A DNA stretch of 35,890 bases from the IMG/VR virus record IMGVR_UViG_3300035670_000715, positions 1-35,890 of that record, one strand, 5' to 3'. The position numbers and the translations under genes were made by a program. Below, piece after piece: positions 30,129 to 35,890 of this stretch. Every line of letters starts with the position of its first letter. Within the stretch, counting starts at the first letter, position 1. Source of the DNA: a virus. The notes beneath the pieces were generated by a model, which ran no database searches, was not told where the DNA came from, and saw only the letters and a program-made list of their open reading frames with translations.

Positions 30129-30400
30129 ACTCCAAAGAGCGTATTCCCAAGATCGATATTGACAAGTTTAGCCTTGTAAACTTCGTGTTTTAATTTTTCC
30201 ATCAACGGAACAGAGATCAAATTCTTGGCAGACTCATAATCAACATCGTTGTCTTCGCAATAGCTGGAAATGGCTTCCAGATACGTGCATTCGTCAAGAA
30301 CAACAATTCGTTCGATCTCTCGCTGGAACTTCAGAATCTGTTCTTCCTGGACGATCAACGACTCTCCGTTGATCCTTGCGATTTTACTTTTGCCTGCCAT
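30125..30400 (-). CDS. 33: Late transcription coactivator gp33
   Basis: A 91-residue protein (T4 gp33: 112). IERIVVLDECTYLEAISSYC followed by EDNDVDYESAKNLI and LMEKLKHEV parallels T4 IEKMVEEFGMSYLEATTAFL, EENSIPETQFAKFI and IIEKIQSEA. gp33 binds the RNA polymerase beta flap and, with gp55 and the sliding clamp, activates late promoters. The T4 C-terminal clamp-binding tail (LDFLL) is not conserved exactly; the end here is GNTLFGV, which could serve if a hydrophobic anchor is enough. The neighbourhood (DsbA, RNase H, gp59, gp32) agrees with T4. Confidence 0.8.
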   Translation of the reverse strand: MAGKSKIARINGESLIVQEEQILKFQREIERIVVLDECTYLEAISSYCEDNDVDYESAKNLISVPLMEKLKHEVYKAKLVNIDLGNTLFGV

Positions 30401-31064
30401 TGTAAACTCCGATAGCGTTTATTAGGTCTGGATAATGATCTTTTGGTTTCTGTATGAAGACTTGGTCTTCGCCGTTTTCTACTGAGATAAGAGTCACTAG
30501 CTGTGTTGCTCGTAGATCATACATCTCATAGAACATTATAGCGTATGCAGTCTCTTGGATAAAGTAATTTTTTATATATTCTTCTGTCTTTGGTTTTCGT
30601 GACGTCTTGAAGTCAATGACAGACAAAACACCATCGAACTCTCCTATACAGTCTGGTGTTCCAGAAACACCCAGCTTGAGCGATGCCATCGCTTTTTCTT
30701 GCAGGTACACGTTGTTGATTCTATCAAGCAACGGTTTGAATCTGTTGAACCTTGGTCGGATACAAGGCAGGAACACTTTGACTTCTTCGTCTGTCTCGTC
30801 TACTGGCTTGTTCTTGACATAGTTCTCGCACATTTTGTGAAGCTGGGTTCCAGTGATCTTAGCAATGTTAGAGATCCTGTTTGCTTCTTTGTCTCCGACT
30901 CGACGACGCCATTCATCAAGACCTTTGTTCTCAAGGGAACCAAGCACCGTCGTAATAGAGGGGAGAACGTAGTCCTCCCCCTCGCAGACATACACACGCT
31001 TCCCGTCCCGTACAGAACGTACCCAATTGTATTTTGGTTGCGGTGGGGGAACGTGGGTGAACAT
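30384..31064 (-). CDS. PD-(D/E)XK nuclease, RecB/MGME1-like exonuclease
   Basis: A 226-residue protein with the active-site series in order: GTQLHK (His76), YLQEKAMAS (Glu123), GTPDCIG (Asp138), IDFKTSRK (Asp151, Lys153) and QETAYA (Gln170, Tyr174). This arrangement is that of the RecB/lambda-exonuclease/MGME1-type PD-(D/E)XK enzymes, which degrade single- or double-stranded DNA ends. A role in recombination or host DNA turnover is likely. It overlaps gp33 by 17 bases and belongs to the same operon. T4 has no enzyme of this type at this place. Confidence 0.85.
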   Translation of the reverse strand: MFTHVPPPQPKYNWVRSVRDGKRVYVCEGEDYVLPSITTVLGSLENKGLDEWRRRVGDKEANRISNIAKITGTQLHKMCENYVKNKPVDETDEEVKVFLPCIRPRFNRFKPLLDRINNVYLQEKAMASLKLGVSGTPDCIGEFDGVLSVIDFKTSRKPKTEEYIKNYFIQETAYAIMFYEMYDLRATQLVTLISVENGEDQVFIQKPKDHYPDLINAIGVYNGRQK

Positions 31065-31067
31065 AGA

Positions 31068-31304
31068 TTAAATCTCAGACCATTCGATCACAGAATCGTT
31101 CTTGAACGAACGCCATTCTTGCTTCTCGACGTCGAAACAGCGAGTAGTGAACGGGCTTGATGGAGCACCAGTTCCTTTCGGAGATTTCGACTCTGGGATC
31201 AGACTGAAGTTGTTGGTGAAAGTTCCGACACGAACGGATCCATCTTTCTTGGTGAACTTAATCCAAACAGTGCCTTTGTGTAGTGCTTCGTTGATTGTCA
31301 ACAT
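31068..31304 (-). CDS. Small SH3-fold-like protein (DUF2693-type)
   Basis: A 78-residue protein: VWIKFTKKDGSVRVGTFTNN, then TRCFDVEKQEWRSFKNDSV. The K-x-DG turn and the WRSF strand near the C-terminus recall a small SH3-like barrel family common in phages (recalled as DUF2693). Function is unknown. The ATG at 31304 was chosen because AGAGGA lies about 9 bases upstream; a longer frame would intrude on the SET gene. Confidence 0.65.
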   Translation of the reverse strand: MLTINEALHKGTVWIKFTKKDGSVRVGTFTNNFSLIPESKSPKGTGAPSSPFTTRCFDVEKQEWRSFKNDSVIEWSEI

Positions 31305-31320
31305 TTTACTTTCCTCTATT

Positions 31321-31716
31321 TTATTGCAGGTGTGGTAGTTTTGATTGCCAGAGGAGATCATAGTCTTTGTAATTTCCAGTGATCTCCTCTCCTTTGTTGA
31401 TGTCTCTTTTTGCAACCGTTACGACTTCTCCATTGAGTTCGATTGACTCAGTATTAGGATCGTCGCTATGGTTCTCGTATCTGCTTATATCGCAACAGAT
31501 AATCAAGTCACCAGTTTTAGAACACTGGTAGACGTATTTCATCAGACCATAATGTTCTGCTTCGTCGAAGGAAATGACTCTAACAAAGTATGGATTGCTT
31601 TTCCAAACAACTTCGCCTTTCTTTATGTCCTGTCGTGTAAACACACCAAGCCCGAAAGAACGATCAAGGTAAACTTCTTGTTGGTATGTGTAGTTCTCTT
31701 GGGTGAGAGAGATCAT
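31321..31716 (-). CDS. SET-domain protein, putative protein lysine methyltransferase
   Basis: A compact 131-residue SET domain. SFGLGVFTRQDIKKGEVVW at residues 20-38 is the SAM-binding opening, RYENHSDDPNTE (79-90) corresponds to the NHSxxPN motif, and INKGEEITGNYKDY (106-119) to the GEEL(T)xxY motif. Pre-SET and post-SET cysteine clusters are absent, as in other minimal viral SET proteins. It should transfer methyl groups from S-adenosylmethionine to a lysine, but the target is unknown. In a phage this could be a ribosomal protein, RNA polymerase or its own protein. The gene overlaps the next upstream small gene by four bases. Confidence 0.88.
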   Translation of the reverse strand: MISLTQENYTYQQEVYLDRSFGLGVFTRQDIKKGEVVWKSNPYFVRVISFDEAEHYGLMKYVYQCSKTGDLIICCDISRYENHSDDPNTESIELNGEVVTVAKRDINKGEEITGNYKDYDLLWQSKLPHLQ

Positions 31717-31937
31717 TTGGACTTCTTCTTGGTGTTTGCTTGAATAAACTCTTTGATTGATTTTACTTCGGAGAGTTCTTGGCGATACGAGAACACTGCG
31801 ATTCCGTAGTTCACCGAGACAGTAACCTTGGTGCCGCAGTTATAGAAGCGATTGTCGGCGATTTTTTGAAAGCCACGCTTTGTCATCAGGCGATCAAACT
31901 TGGCAAGTTCGGCTTTAGTGACGTCTACTTTTTTCAT
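31713..31937 (-). CDS. Small hypothetical protein
   Basis: A 74-residue basic protein, starting with a helix (TKAELAKFDRLMTKRGFQKI) followed by a small beta portion (NRFYNCGTKVTVSVNYGIAV) and a Lys-rich tail. No family was recognised. Its end overlaps the SET gene start. Confidence 0.65.
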   Translation of the reverse strand: MKKVDVTKAELAKFDRLMTKRGFQKIADNRFYNCGTKVTVSVNYGIAVFSYRQELSEVKSIKEFIQANTKKKSK

Positions 31938-31964
31938 AGCGATATTTCCTATTTTGGATTAGAT

Positions 31965-32222
31965 TCAAGCAGCTTTTTGCATTTTCTGGCGCTTGGCAAG
32001 TTCAAGAGCCACGATTTTGTTGGAGTAATCCACCAGATTGTGATACTCAACTTCCCTGGAAGTAAGTATCGCATACATTGCGTTCAGAACAGATCTGGCT
32101 TTGTCAAGAGATTGGGTTACAAGGCTGAACCCACTATATTCGATTGCGTTCTCGGCGTCAACAATGGATTCGTGAACTACGAACAGCAGGTCTTCGATTT
32201 TGATAGTCTTACGCAGTGCCAT
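31965..32222 (-). CDS. Small helical hypothetical protein
   Basis: An 85-residue, all-helical protein (KTIKIEDLLFVVHESIVDAE, KARSVLNAMYAILTSREV) of unknown function. A GAGGT site precedes the ATG. It is the first gene after the intergenic region with the sigma70-like promoter and so probably heads this part of the early/middle operon. Confidence 0.7.
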   Translation of the reverse strand: MALRKTIKIEDLLFVVHESIVDAENAIEYSGFSLVTQSLDKARSVLNAMYAILTSREVEYHNLVDYSNKIVALELAKRQKMQKAA

Positions 32223-32480
32223 ACTCTTTACCTCACGTTTTCTTTACCTTACAAGAAGAAGTATACCTTATCCGAGCCAGAAGTAAAGGGAATTTTTATA
32301 CCGTTTTGGAATATGGGTTATAGGAGTCCGAACTTTTCGTTATAAGGGGTCTATACGGGAAAGGGTAGGCTGAACTGCAAAGCGCAAGCCTCTAAATTGC
32401 TAAGTTGTTGATTTAGAAAGAAAAGGTCTTCTAAGTGAATTTTTAGATACCCTAATAAAATCAATAACTTAGCGGAGGGG
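32223..32480 (-). other. Structured 258-base intergenic region with a 16-bp inverted repeat
   Basis: No gene fits here. Besides the promoter at 32260-32287, GCTAAGTTGTTGATTT (32399-32414) pairs with AAATCAATAACTTAGC (32458-32473) over 16 bp with one G-U pair, enclosing 43 bases that can form a small TCTAA/TTAGA helix. Between these elements are two near copies of a GTTATA(A)GG(A/G)GTC motif about 24 bases apart and a hairpin around AGGCT/AGCCT. It could be an operator, a small RNA or an insertion boundary. Confidence 0.6.
32260..32287 (-). promoter_or_regulatory. Sigma70-like promoter
   Basis: On the minus strand TTTACT (32287-32282) and TATACT (32265-32260) are separated by 16 bases, matching -35 in 4 of 6 and -10 in 5 of 6 positions. 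It lies about 40 bases before the 85-residue gene and fits an early promoter. Confidence 0.6.
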
Positions 32481-32711
32481 TCAGAGGTCTTGGTATATCC
32501 TCTGGGTGAAGGTTTCGGTGCGGTCGTGGACTGCCTTGGTTACACCCTTCTTGGAGCCTTCAGGTTCTATAAGGTCGCCTACCAGCAGGGCATAGAGAAC
32601 GACGACGGAAAGGAGCGTGGTCACTATGATGTACTCAGCCATCACAGCACCACGCTCGTTTGACTTAATAGTCGGGGAGCGTATTGTGCGGGATTGTTTT
32701 CTTCCACTCAC
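32481..32711 (-). CDS. Flp/TadE-type class IVb prepilin-like protein
   Basis: A 76-residue protein with a basic 21-residue leader ending in NERG, then AVMAEYIIVTTLLSVVVLYA. The Gly followed by Glu at +5 and Tyr at +6 is exactly the Flp motif cut by TadV/CpaA prepilin peptidases, and the hydrophobic helix follows as in Flp pilins. The short C-terminus is charged. The start is a GTG at 32711 with no clear ribosome binding site, and it overlaps the zinc-ribbon gene by 47 bases; an internal ATG at 32642 would lose the leader. Sampled GC is about 55 percent, clearly above nearby genes. This suggests recent transfer from a bacterium with Tad pili. Expression is uncertain. Confidence 0.55.
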   Translation of the reverse strand: MSGRKQSRTIRSPTIKSNERGAVMAEYIIVTTLLSVVVLYALLVGDLIEPEGSKKGVTKAVHDRTETFTQRIYQDL

Positions 32712-32907
32712 GAACCAGTTCCTTGTATTTTTGATTAGGCTTTACTGAGTCTGCGTTGAAAATAACTCCCGAAAGAATTTTCTTTCTTACAGACTCACAC
32801 CCGCATTTTTTGCATGCGTCTTTCTCTGGTTCCTTCATCTTTGCGATGGGCAACTGTTGAGTGAAATAATCACCACACGATTCGCATTGGTACTCATACG
32901 TCGGCAT
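32665..32907 (-). CDS. FmdB-type zinc ribbon protein
   Basis: An 80-residue protein starting MPTYEYQCESCGDYF, with a second pair in ACKKCGCES. This is the CxxC...CxxC zinc ribbon of the FmdB regulatory protein family (recalled as PF09723), often seen in T4-like phages. The C-terminal half is Lys-rich and may bind nucleic acid. It may regulate transcription, but no target is visible. Its 3' end is overlapped by the GC-rich prepilin-like frame. Confidence 0.85.
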   Translation of the reverse strand: MPTYEYQCESCGDYFTQQLPIAKMKEPEKDACKKCGCESVRKKILSGVIFNADSVKPNQKYKELVREWKKTIPHNTLPDY

Positions 32908-32910
32908 AAG

Positions 32911-33111
32911 TCAGTCTCCGTCGTGCCAGTATTTGTCACGATGATTCGATCGGCGATACTCTTTCATGAGTTCCTTCTTCTTTCGATCCTTGTATTCTTC
33001 GACCAGTTCTTCAACCTCCATAAAGTCAGATTCAAATGTTGCTTTACGACCCTGGCGGCGGTGGTATTTCTTTGAAGATTCATCTTCGTAGACTTCTACT
33101 GGAACTTTCAT
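32911..33111 (-). CDS. Small charged hypothetical protein
   Basis: A 66-residue protein rich in Lys, Arg, Glu and Asp (SKKYHRRQGRKATF, VEELVEEYKDRKKKELMKEY). No family was recognised. It starts three bases after the small membrane peptide gene and ends three bases before the zinc-ribbon gene. Confidence 0.65.
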   Translation of the reverse strand: MKVPVEVYEDESSKKYHRRQGRKATFESDFMEVEELVEEYKDRKKKELMKEYRRSNHRDKYWHDGD

Positions 33112-33114
33112 ATA

Positions 33115-33207
33115 TCAATCCGATGTATTACCTTTGATTTGATAACAGAGACTCATTGTCAGGATTATAACAGCGATAGCTGCAACCTGTGATAAGAACA
33201 TACTCAT
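33115..33207 (-). CDS. 30-residue single-pass membrane peptide
   Basis: A short frame, MSMFLSQVAAIAVIILTMSL followed by CYQIKGNTSD. One membrane helix is predicted. GTGAGG lies about 7 bases before the ATG, and the stop is followed closely by the next gene. A TTTATAAAC sequence 25-35 bases upstream could be a promoter element. Function is unknown. Confidence 0.6.
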   Translation of the reverse strand: MSMFLSQVAAIAVIILTMSLCYQIKGNTSD

Positions 33208-33274
33208 AATTATACCTCACACTTTTCATAGTTTATAAACTTCCCTTGTCCACCTTCTCCGTTTTTTCGTCAAC

Positions 33275-33305
33275 TCGGCGACAAAGCTTTTCAGCCTTTC
33301 GCCGA
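33275..33305. other. Hairpin spanning the stop codon of the 172-residue gene
   Basis: TCGGCGA and TCGCCGA form a 7-bp stem that covers the end of the 172-residue gene, with a short inner AAG/CTT helix. On the minus strand it is not followed by a U-run, so it is a poor terminator; it could stabilise mRNA or mark processing. Confidence 0.4.
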
Positions 33306-33809
33306 TTGTTCTTTTGGGACTTCAGGGAGCCACCCTGGGAACGCCTCAGCAAACAAACCGTAATTGACGAATTTCTTGCACCCATACAACTGTTTGTCTT
33401 TCATCATGACCAAGATCTTCGCTTCGTCTTTGAAGACTGACTCAAGTTGCTGGATAAAAATCATTTCACGCTTCACATTGTCACCAATGTACATAGGATG
33501 CCCTTTGATGAAGTAAGGCACCATTTTGTTCTGAAAGAAATTGAACAAAGAAATAGAGCAGAACGTATAGTCTGGTGCTGTGTTTTCTTTGTAAGGAGGA
33601 GTTCCTTCAGGAAGGTCGAATTTGACTGCTGGGTGGAACGTGCATTCAACGAATGCTTGAAGCATTCGAAGATGATCCACACCCTTCGAAGCAAACTCTT
33701 TGATTATGTCGATGCGCTTCTGACGCTGGTTTGGACCAGTTGCGTTTAGAGCCGCAAAGAGCTCTGGAAGATACACTCGACTATTTTTGAAAGTTTTTTC
33801 TGTGCTCAT
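33291..33809 (-). CDS. Conserved T4-like protein of unknown function (DUF6433-type)
   Basis: A 172-residue protein with the pattern LPELFAALNATGPNQRQKRI, VKFDLPEGTPPYKENTAPD, KREMIFIQQLESVFKDEA, MMKDKQLYGCKKFVNYGL and EAFPGWLPE. I recall this arrangement from a family common in T4-like phages (labelled DUF6433), with no known reaction. It is placed between RNase H and small genes in the replication cluster, so a DNA or RNA metabolism role is likely but not shown. Confidence 0.75.
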   Translation of the reverse strand: MSTEKTFKNSRVYLPELFAALNATGPNQRQKRIDIIKEFASKGVDHLRMLQAFVECTFHPAVKFDLPEGTPPYKENTAPDYTFCSISLFNFFQNKMVPYFIKGHPMYIGDNVKREMIFIQQLESVFKDEAKILVMMKDKQLYGCKKFVNYGLFAEAFPGWLPEVPKEQSAKG

Positions 33810-33830
33810 ACAAGTATGTATATCTCGCTG

Positions 33831-34715
33831 TTAGTTAAAATGCTGAATGTCAGTGATCAGATTCTTCAAACGGTTCTTGATAAAGTAGTTAAACAGATCG
33901 TTGGACTTGTCTGACGCAGAGTTATATCTTTCAAGAATAGAGGACTGGACTTCTTCTGGGATCTCTGCAAAGTCAACCATTCGTTTGTTTCGATGCCAGT
34001 TTCTCAAGACAACATCATCCTCGATGAACGATGTTCCTTCTGCTTCGAGCCACTTTTCTAGTTTCTCTTGACGAATTGGCTTCTGACGCTTTCCACCAAC
34101 GAAGGTGTCGTCATCAGAGAATATGTTAGGTACGCCATCGCCAGTATCGCCACGTATAATATGCTCACGCAGATATAAGTCTGGGCGCGATTCACTGATT
34201 TTCTTACCCAATAGTGGTGAGTATTGTTCCACGTTATTGTATGATTGAAGCTGCTTGAAGTCTTTGTCAGCAGACACGATCATAATTTTCTGTGGTTGTT
34301 GGTCGAGAACATTTCCATCCAGTTCGTTCTCTTGCAGATACTTAACAACGACAGCAATGACATCGTCTGCTTCTGCTCGGTCACCATAGACAACCTTGTA
34401 TGGAAAATGCTCATCGAGTTCCTGTTTGATGGTGTCGATTGACTCGAACACAATCTTCCAGTTTATCGCAGAATCTTCTCGTGCTTTCTTGCGGGATGCT
34501 TTGTAATAAGGGAACCAGTCCTTCCTCCAAGAATTCTTCGAATCACAGCAGACGACGATCTGCCCATACCCACGAAACTGTTTCTTGTACGAAAGGATCT
34601 GGTTGAGTGCAAGATGCCGCACAAAGTCAACATTAAGTTCTTCCGAACGCATGTTGCTCTGCGCGACGTGAACTGCGCCAATGATGAGAGGATTGAAGTC
34701 TAGCAAAATAGCCAT
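33831..34715 (-). CDS. rnh: RNase H, FEN-1-family 5' nuclease
   Basis: A 294-residue protein (T4: 305). ILLDFNPLIIGA, FVRHLALNQILSYKKQF, IVVCCDSKNSWRKDWFPYYK, EADDVIAVVVKYL, MIVSADKDFKQL and RGDTGDGVPNI follow T4 RNase H in order and provide the metal-binding acids. It removes RNA primers from lagging-strand fragments together with gp32. Two in-frame ATGs are 6 bases apart (34721 and 34715). I chose the second because a GCGG sequence lies about 9 bases before it, though neither site is strong. It follows DsbA, as in T4. Confidence 0.93.
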   Translation of the reverse strand: MAILLDFNPLIIGAVHVAQSNMRSEELNVDFVRHLALNQILSYKKQFRGYGQIVVCCDSKNSWRKDWFPYYKASRKKAREDSAINWKIVFESIDTIKQELDEHFPYKVVYGDRAEADDVIAVVVKYLQENELDGNVLDQQPQKIMIVSADKDFKQLQSYNNVEQYSPLLGKKISESRPDLYLREHIIRGDTGDGVPNIFSDDDTFVGGKRQKPIRQEKLEKWLEAEGTSFIEDDVVLRNWHRNKRMVDFAEIPEEVQSSILERYNSASDKSNDLFNYFIKNRLKNLITDIQHFN

Positions 34716-34778
34716 GGTCATTTACCGCATTATATTTGAGTATTAATGATAGCTTCAATCCCAACAAAAGTAAAGCAG

Positions 34779-35069
34779 TTATTGAGGGGTGCCGATAACT
34801 TCTTCGTAGAGTTCAACAAGAGTCTCTGTCTTGTTTGAAACTTCTGTTAGGTTTTGCTTATGATAGACACGGATCATTTGCTTGACAATCGCAGGAGGAA
34901 GTTCGTAATCCTCTTTCAAACTGTCACAGATTGCCTTGATAGCGTCTTTCTCTGCGTCGATGCGAACCATCGAGTTTGCTCCCTCGATGATTGCGTTCTT
35001 GATCTTCTGCCGATCCGCAGGAGTAGAAGGAAGAACGATGTTTGCCACTGATGCTTTTTGCTTTGCCAT
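34779..35069 (-). CDS. dsbA: Double-stranded DNA-binding protein DsbA
   Basis: A 96-residue protein (T4 DsbA: 89). The C-terminal half, AICDSLKEDYELPPAIVKQM then IRVYHKQNLTEV and TLVELYEEVIG, matches T4 DIRIRAKDELGVDGKMFNRL, LALYHKDNRDVF and EVVELYDTVF. DsbA is a small DNA-binding protein that stimulates late promoters. The ATG at 35069 was chosen over a TTG further upstream inside the previous gene. Gene order nucleotidase-DsbA-RNase H agrees with the T4 order for the latter two. Confidence 0.88.
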   Translation of the reverse strand: MAKQKASVANIVLPSTPADRQKIKNAIIEGANSMVRIDAEKDAIKAICDSLKEDYELPPAIVKQMIRVYHKQNLTEVSNKTETLVELYEEVIGTPQ

Positions 35070-35070
35070 G

Positions 35071-35610
35071 TTAAATTTTACCTGTATAGAATTCAAGACG
35101 CGATTTTGTTTCTGGAAGATTCTTATGATGTATCACTAGCCCACCTGCATTTGCATAACCTCGCACATTTTTCTCGTAGTCGTCAATCAAAAGAGTAGTG
35201 TGTCTTGCATATTTCTTCTTGAGAGAAGCCGAAGGCAGAATAATAATGTCATCGACTTCTAGGTTGTGTTTTGCTGCCCAACGAATCTTTTGCTCTCTTG
35301 ACTTGGCAAGAAGCCCATCGCTTGGTGCTGCTGAGAGAAGTTCTACTCTGAATCCTCGTGACCGAACAACGCTGACAATCTCAATCCATTCTTCGATGTC
35401 AAATGGTTCTAGCTGGAAGAACATATCGTGTTCGTTGATATGCTCTTTCATCACTCGGAACACTGGGTCGGTTCTATCGTCGTTCGTATGGGCTGCCATC
35501 GAACACCCAGCATTCAGTTCATCGCACGTTTTGCCTGTGACTTGTTTGATGTATCCGTCAAAGTTGGCGATGACACCATCCATATCAAGATGTATAGTTG
35601 AGATTTTCAT
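35071..35610 (-). CDS. 5'(3')-deoxyribonucleotidase, HAD family
   Basis: A 179-residue HAD-fold enzyme: HLDMDGVIANFDGY with the nucleophile Asp9 and acid Asp11, LLSAAPSD as motif II, and LLIDDYEKNVRGY with Asp143-Asp144 as motif IV. The short cap between residues 20 and 75 fits the NT5C family of 5'(3')-deoxyribonucleotidases, which dephosphorylate dNMPs. It probably adjusts nucleotide pools during infection. It ends one base before the DsbA start and is probably co-translated. Confidence 0.85.
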   Translation of the reverse strand: MKISTIHLDMDGVIANFDGYIKQVTGKTCDELNAGCSMAAHTNDDRTDPVFRVMKEHINEHDMFFQLEPFDIEEWIEIVSVVRSRGFRVELLSAAPSDGLLAKSREQKIRWAAKHNLEVDDIIILPSASLKKKYARHTTLLIDDYEKNVRGYANAGGLVIHHKNLPETKSRLEFYTGKI

Positions 35611-35618
35611 TTTGGTAC

Positions 35619-35876
35619 TTATTGTTGGTGAGGAATGTTCTCTAGGAGAGCCACTGCTTCCTTGTCAAACTCTTTCATTTGATTGTAGGGGAGATAATAC
35701 TTGATCACCGTGATCAACGCCTGGACGAGCTCCAGATCAACCTCAAGAGGATGACCTCCCTCGTCGGTTGAAATGTTTAGTTCCAATTCAAGACATTTTT
35801 TCAAGTCTTGAAGGACTATTTGCTCGACTTGCTCTATGTTAAGCATTATAGGAACTTCAAAATTACTCTCTGTCAT
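35619..35876 (-). CDS. Small conserved hypothetical protein
   Basis: An 85-residue acidic protein, LNIEQVEQIVLQDLKKCLEL then DLELVQALITVIKYYLPYNQ. I recall similar small helical proteins (ending with a VLKYY-type helix) in T4-like phages, with no function known. The ATG at 35876 was chosen because GGAG lies 8 bases upstream; an in-frame GTG three codons earlier is less likely. It is the last complete gene before the right edge. Confidence 0.7.
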   Translation of the reverse strand: MTESNFEVPIMLNIEQVEQIVLQDLKKCLELELNISTDEGGHPLEVDLELVQALITVIKYYLPYNQMKEFDKEAVALLENIPHQQ

Positions 35877-35890
35877 TTGTACCACTCCGG

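Noticed and set aside
32341-32400. Possible tRNA-like fold in the intergenic region
   Set aside because: A hairpin is present, but no acceptor stem, anticodon arm or TTC-type loop can be arranged at tRNA spacing.
33208-33290. Hairpin at 33275-33305 as a terminator for the RNase H/172-residue unit
   Set aside because: On the transcribed (minus) strand it is followed by AGTTGACGAAAAAA, not a U-run. The feature is listed only as a hairpin.
34729-34758. TATAAT with an upstream TTGAAG at 18 bases on the minus strand before RNase H
   Set aside because: A transcript from it would start within a few bases of the RNase H start codon, leaving almost no leader; chance similarity in AT-rich DNA is more likely.

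Overview
This window is an interior piece of a T4-superfamily myovirus (Caudoviricetes, contractile tail). The evidence is a set of recognisable T4 orthologues: gp48, gp53, gp5, gp25, gp6, gp7, gp8, gp4, gp54 and gp26 from the tail and head-completion set, and gp32, gp59, gp33, RNase H and DsbA from the replication and late-transcription set. The sequences look more like the marine, cyanophage and rhizobial T4-like branch than like T4 itself, for example in the short gp51-type peptide, the zinc-less gp32 and the lysozyme-less gp5. The host cannot be named from this DNA. No tRNA, rRNA, CRISPR array or integrase was seen.

Layout. (1) 1-4534, minus strand: tail fibre genes, one of them cut by the left edge, with a small tail-fibre chaperone. 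(2) 4569-19906, minus strand: a large predicted lipoprotein, then the baseplate operon. Read in the direction of transcription it runs gp48, gp53, gp27-like hub, gp5 (no lysozyme domain), gp25, gp6, gp7-like (with a SPRY-like insertion), a 1068-residue Ig-like protein, gp8 and the lipoprotein. (3) 19916-19949: a promoter crossroads with two opposed copies of the octamer GTTAAATA, a variant of the T4 late -10 element. (4) 19954-25374, plus strand: gp4, a gp2-like protein, gp54, gp26, a gp51-like frame and a 766-residue tape-measure-type protein with a lytic transglycosylase domain. (5) 25371-35876, minus strand: replication, late-transcription and accessory genes (5'(3')-nucleotidase, DsbA, RNase H, zinc ribbon, SET-domain protein, PD-(D/E)XK nuclease, gp33, RNA ligase, small membrane proteins, gp59, gp32, then a terminator and a seven-helix membrane protein).

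The strongest new observation is at the end of gp26. The heptamer T TTT TTA lies directly before the gp26 stop codon. Seven bases further on is a perfect 10-bp inverted repeat. The -1 frame then encodes a gp51-like domain that has no ATG start of its own and ends in an ATGA overlap with the tape-measure gene. This has the architecture of the lambda G/GT tail-assembly-chaperone frameshift, in a T4-like hub operon, and predicts a 313-residue gp26-gp51 fusion.

Other notable points: a muralytic domain in the tape-measure-type protein while gp5 lacks its lysozyme; a 722-residue lipoprotein that may be TULIP-like; a GC-rich ORF carrying an exact Flp/class IVb prepilin motif beside a 16-bp inverted repeat; a SET-domain protein; and a gp32 leader with a perfect TATAAATA late promoter and a hairpin that could be an autoregulatory operator. 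All function calls come from reading the sequence and recalled family features; no database search was run.
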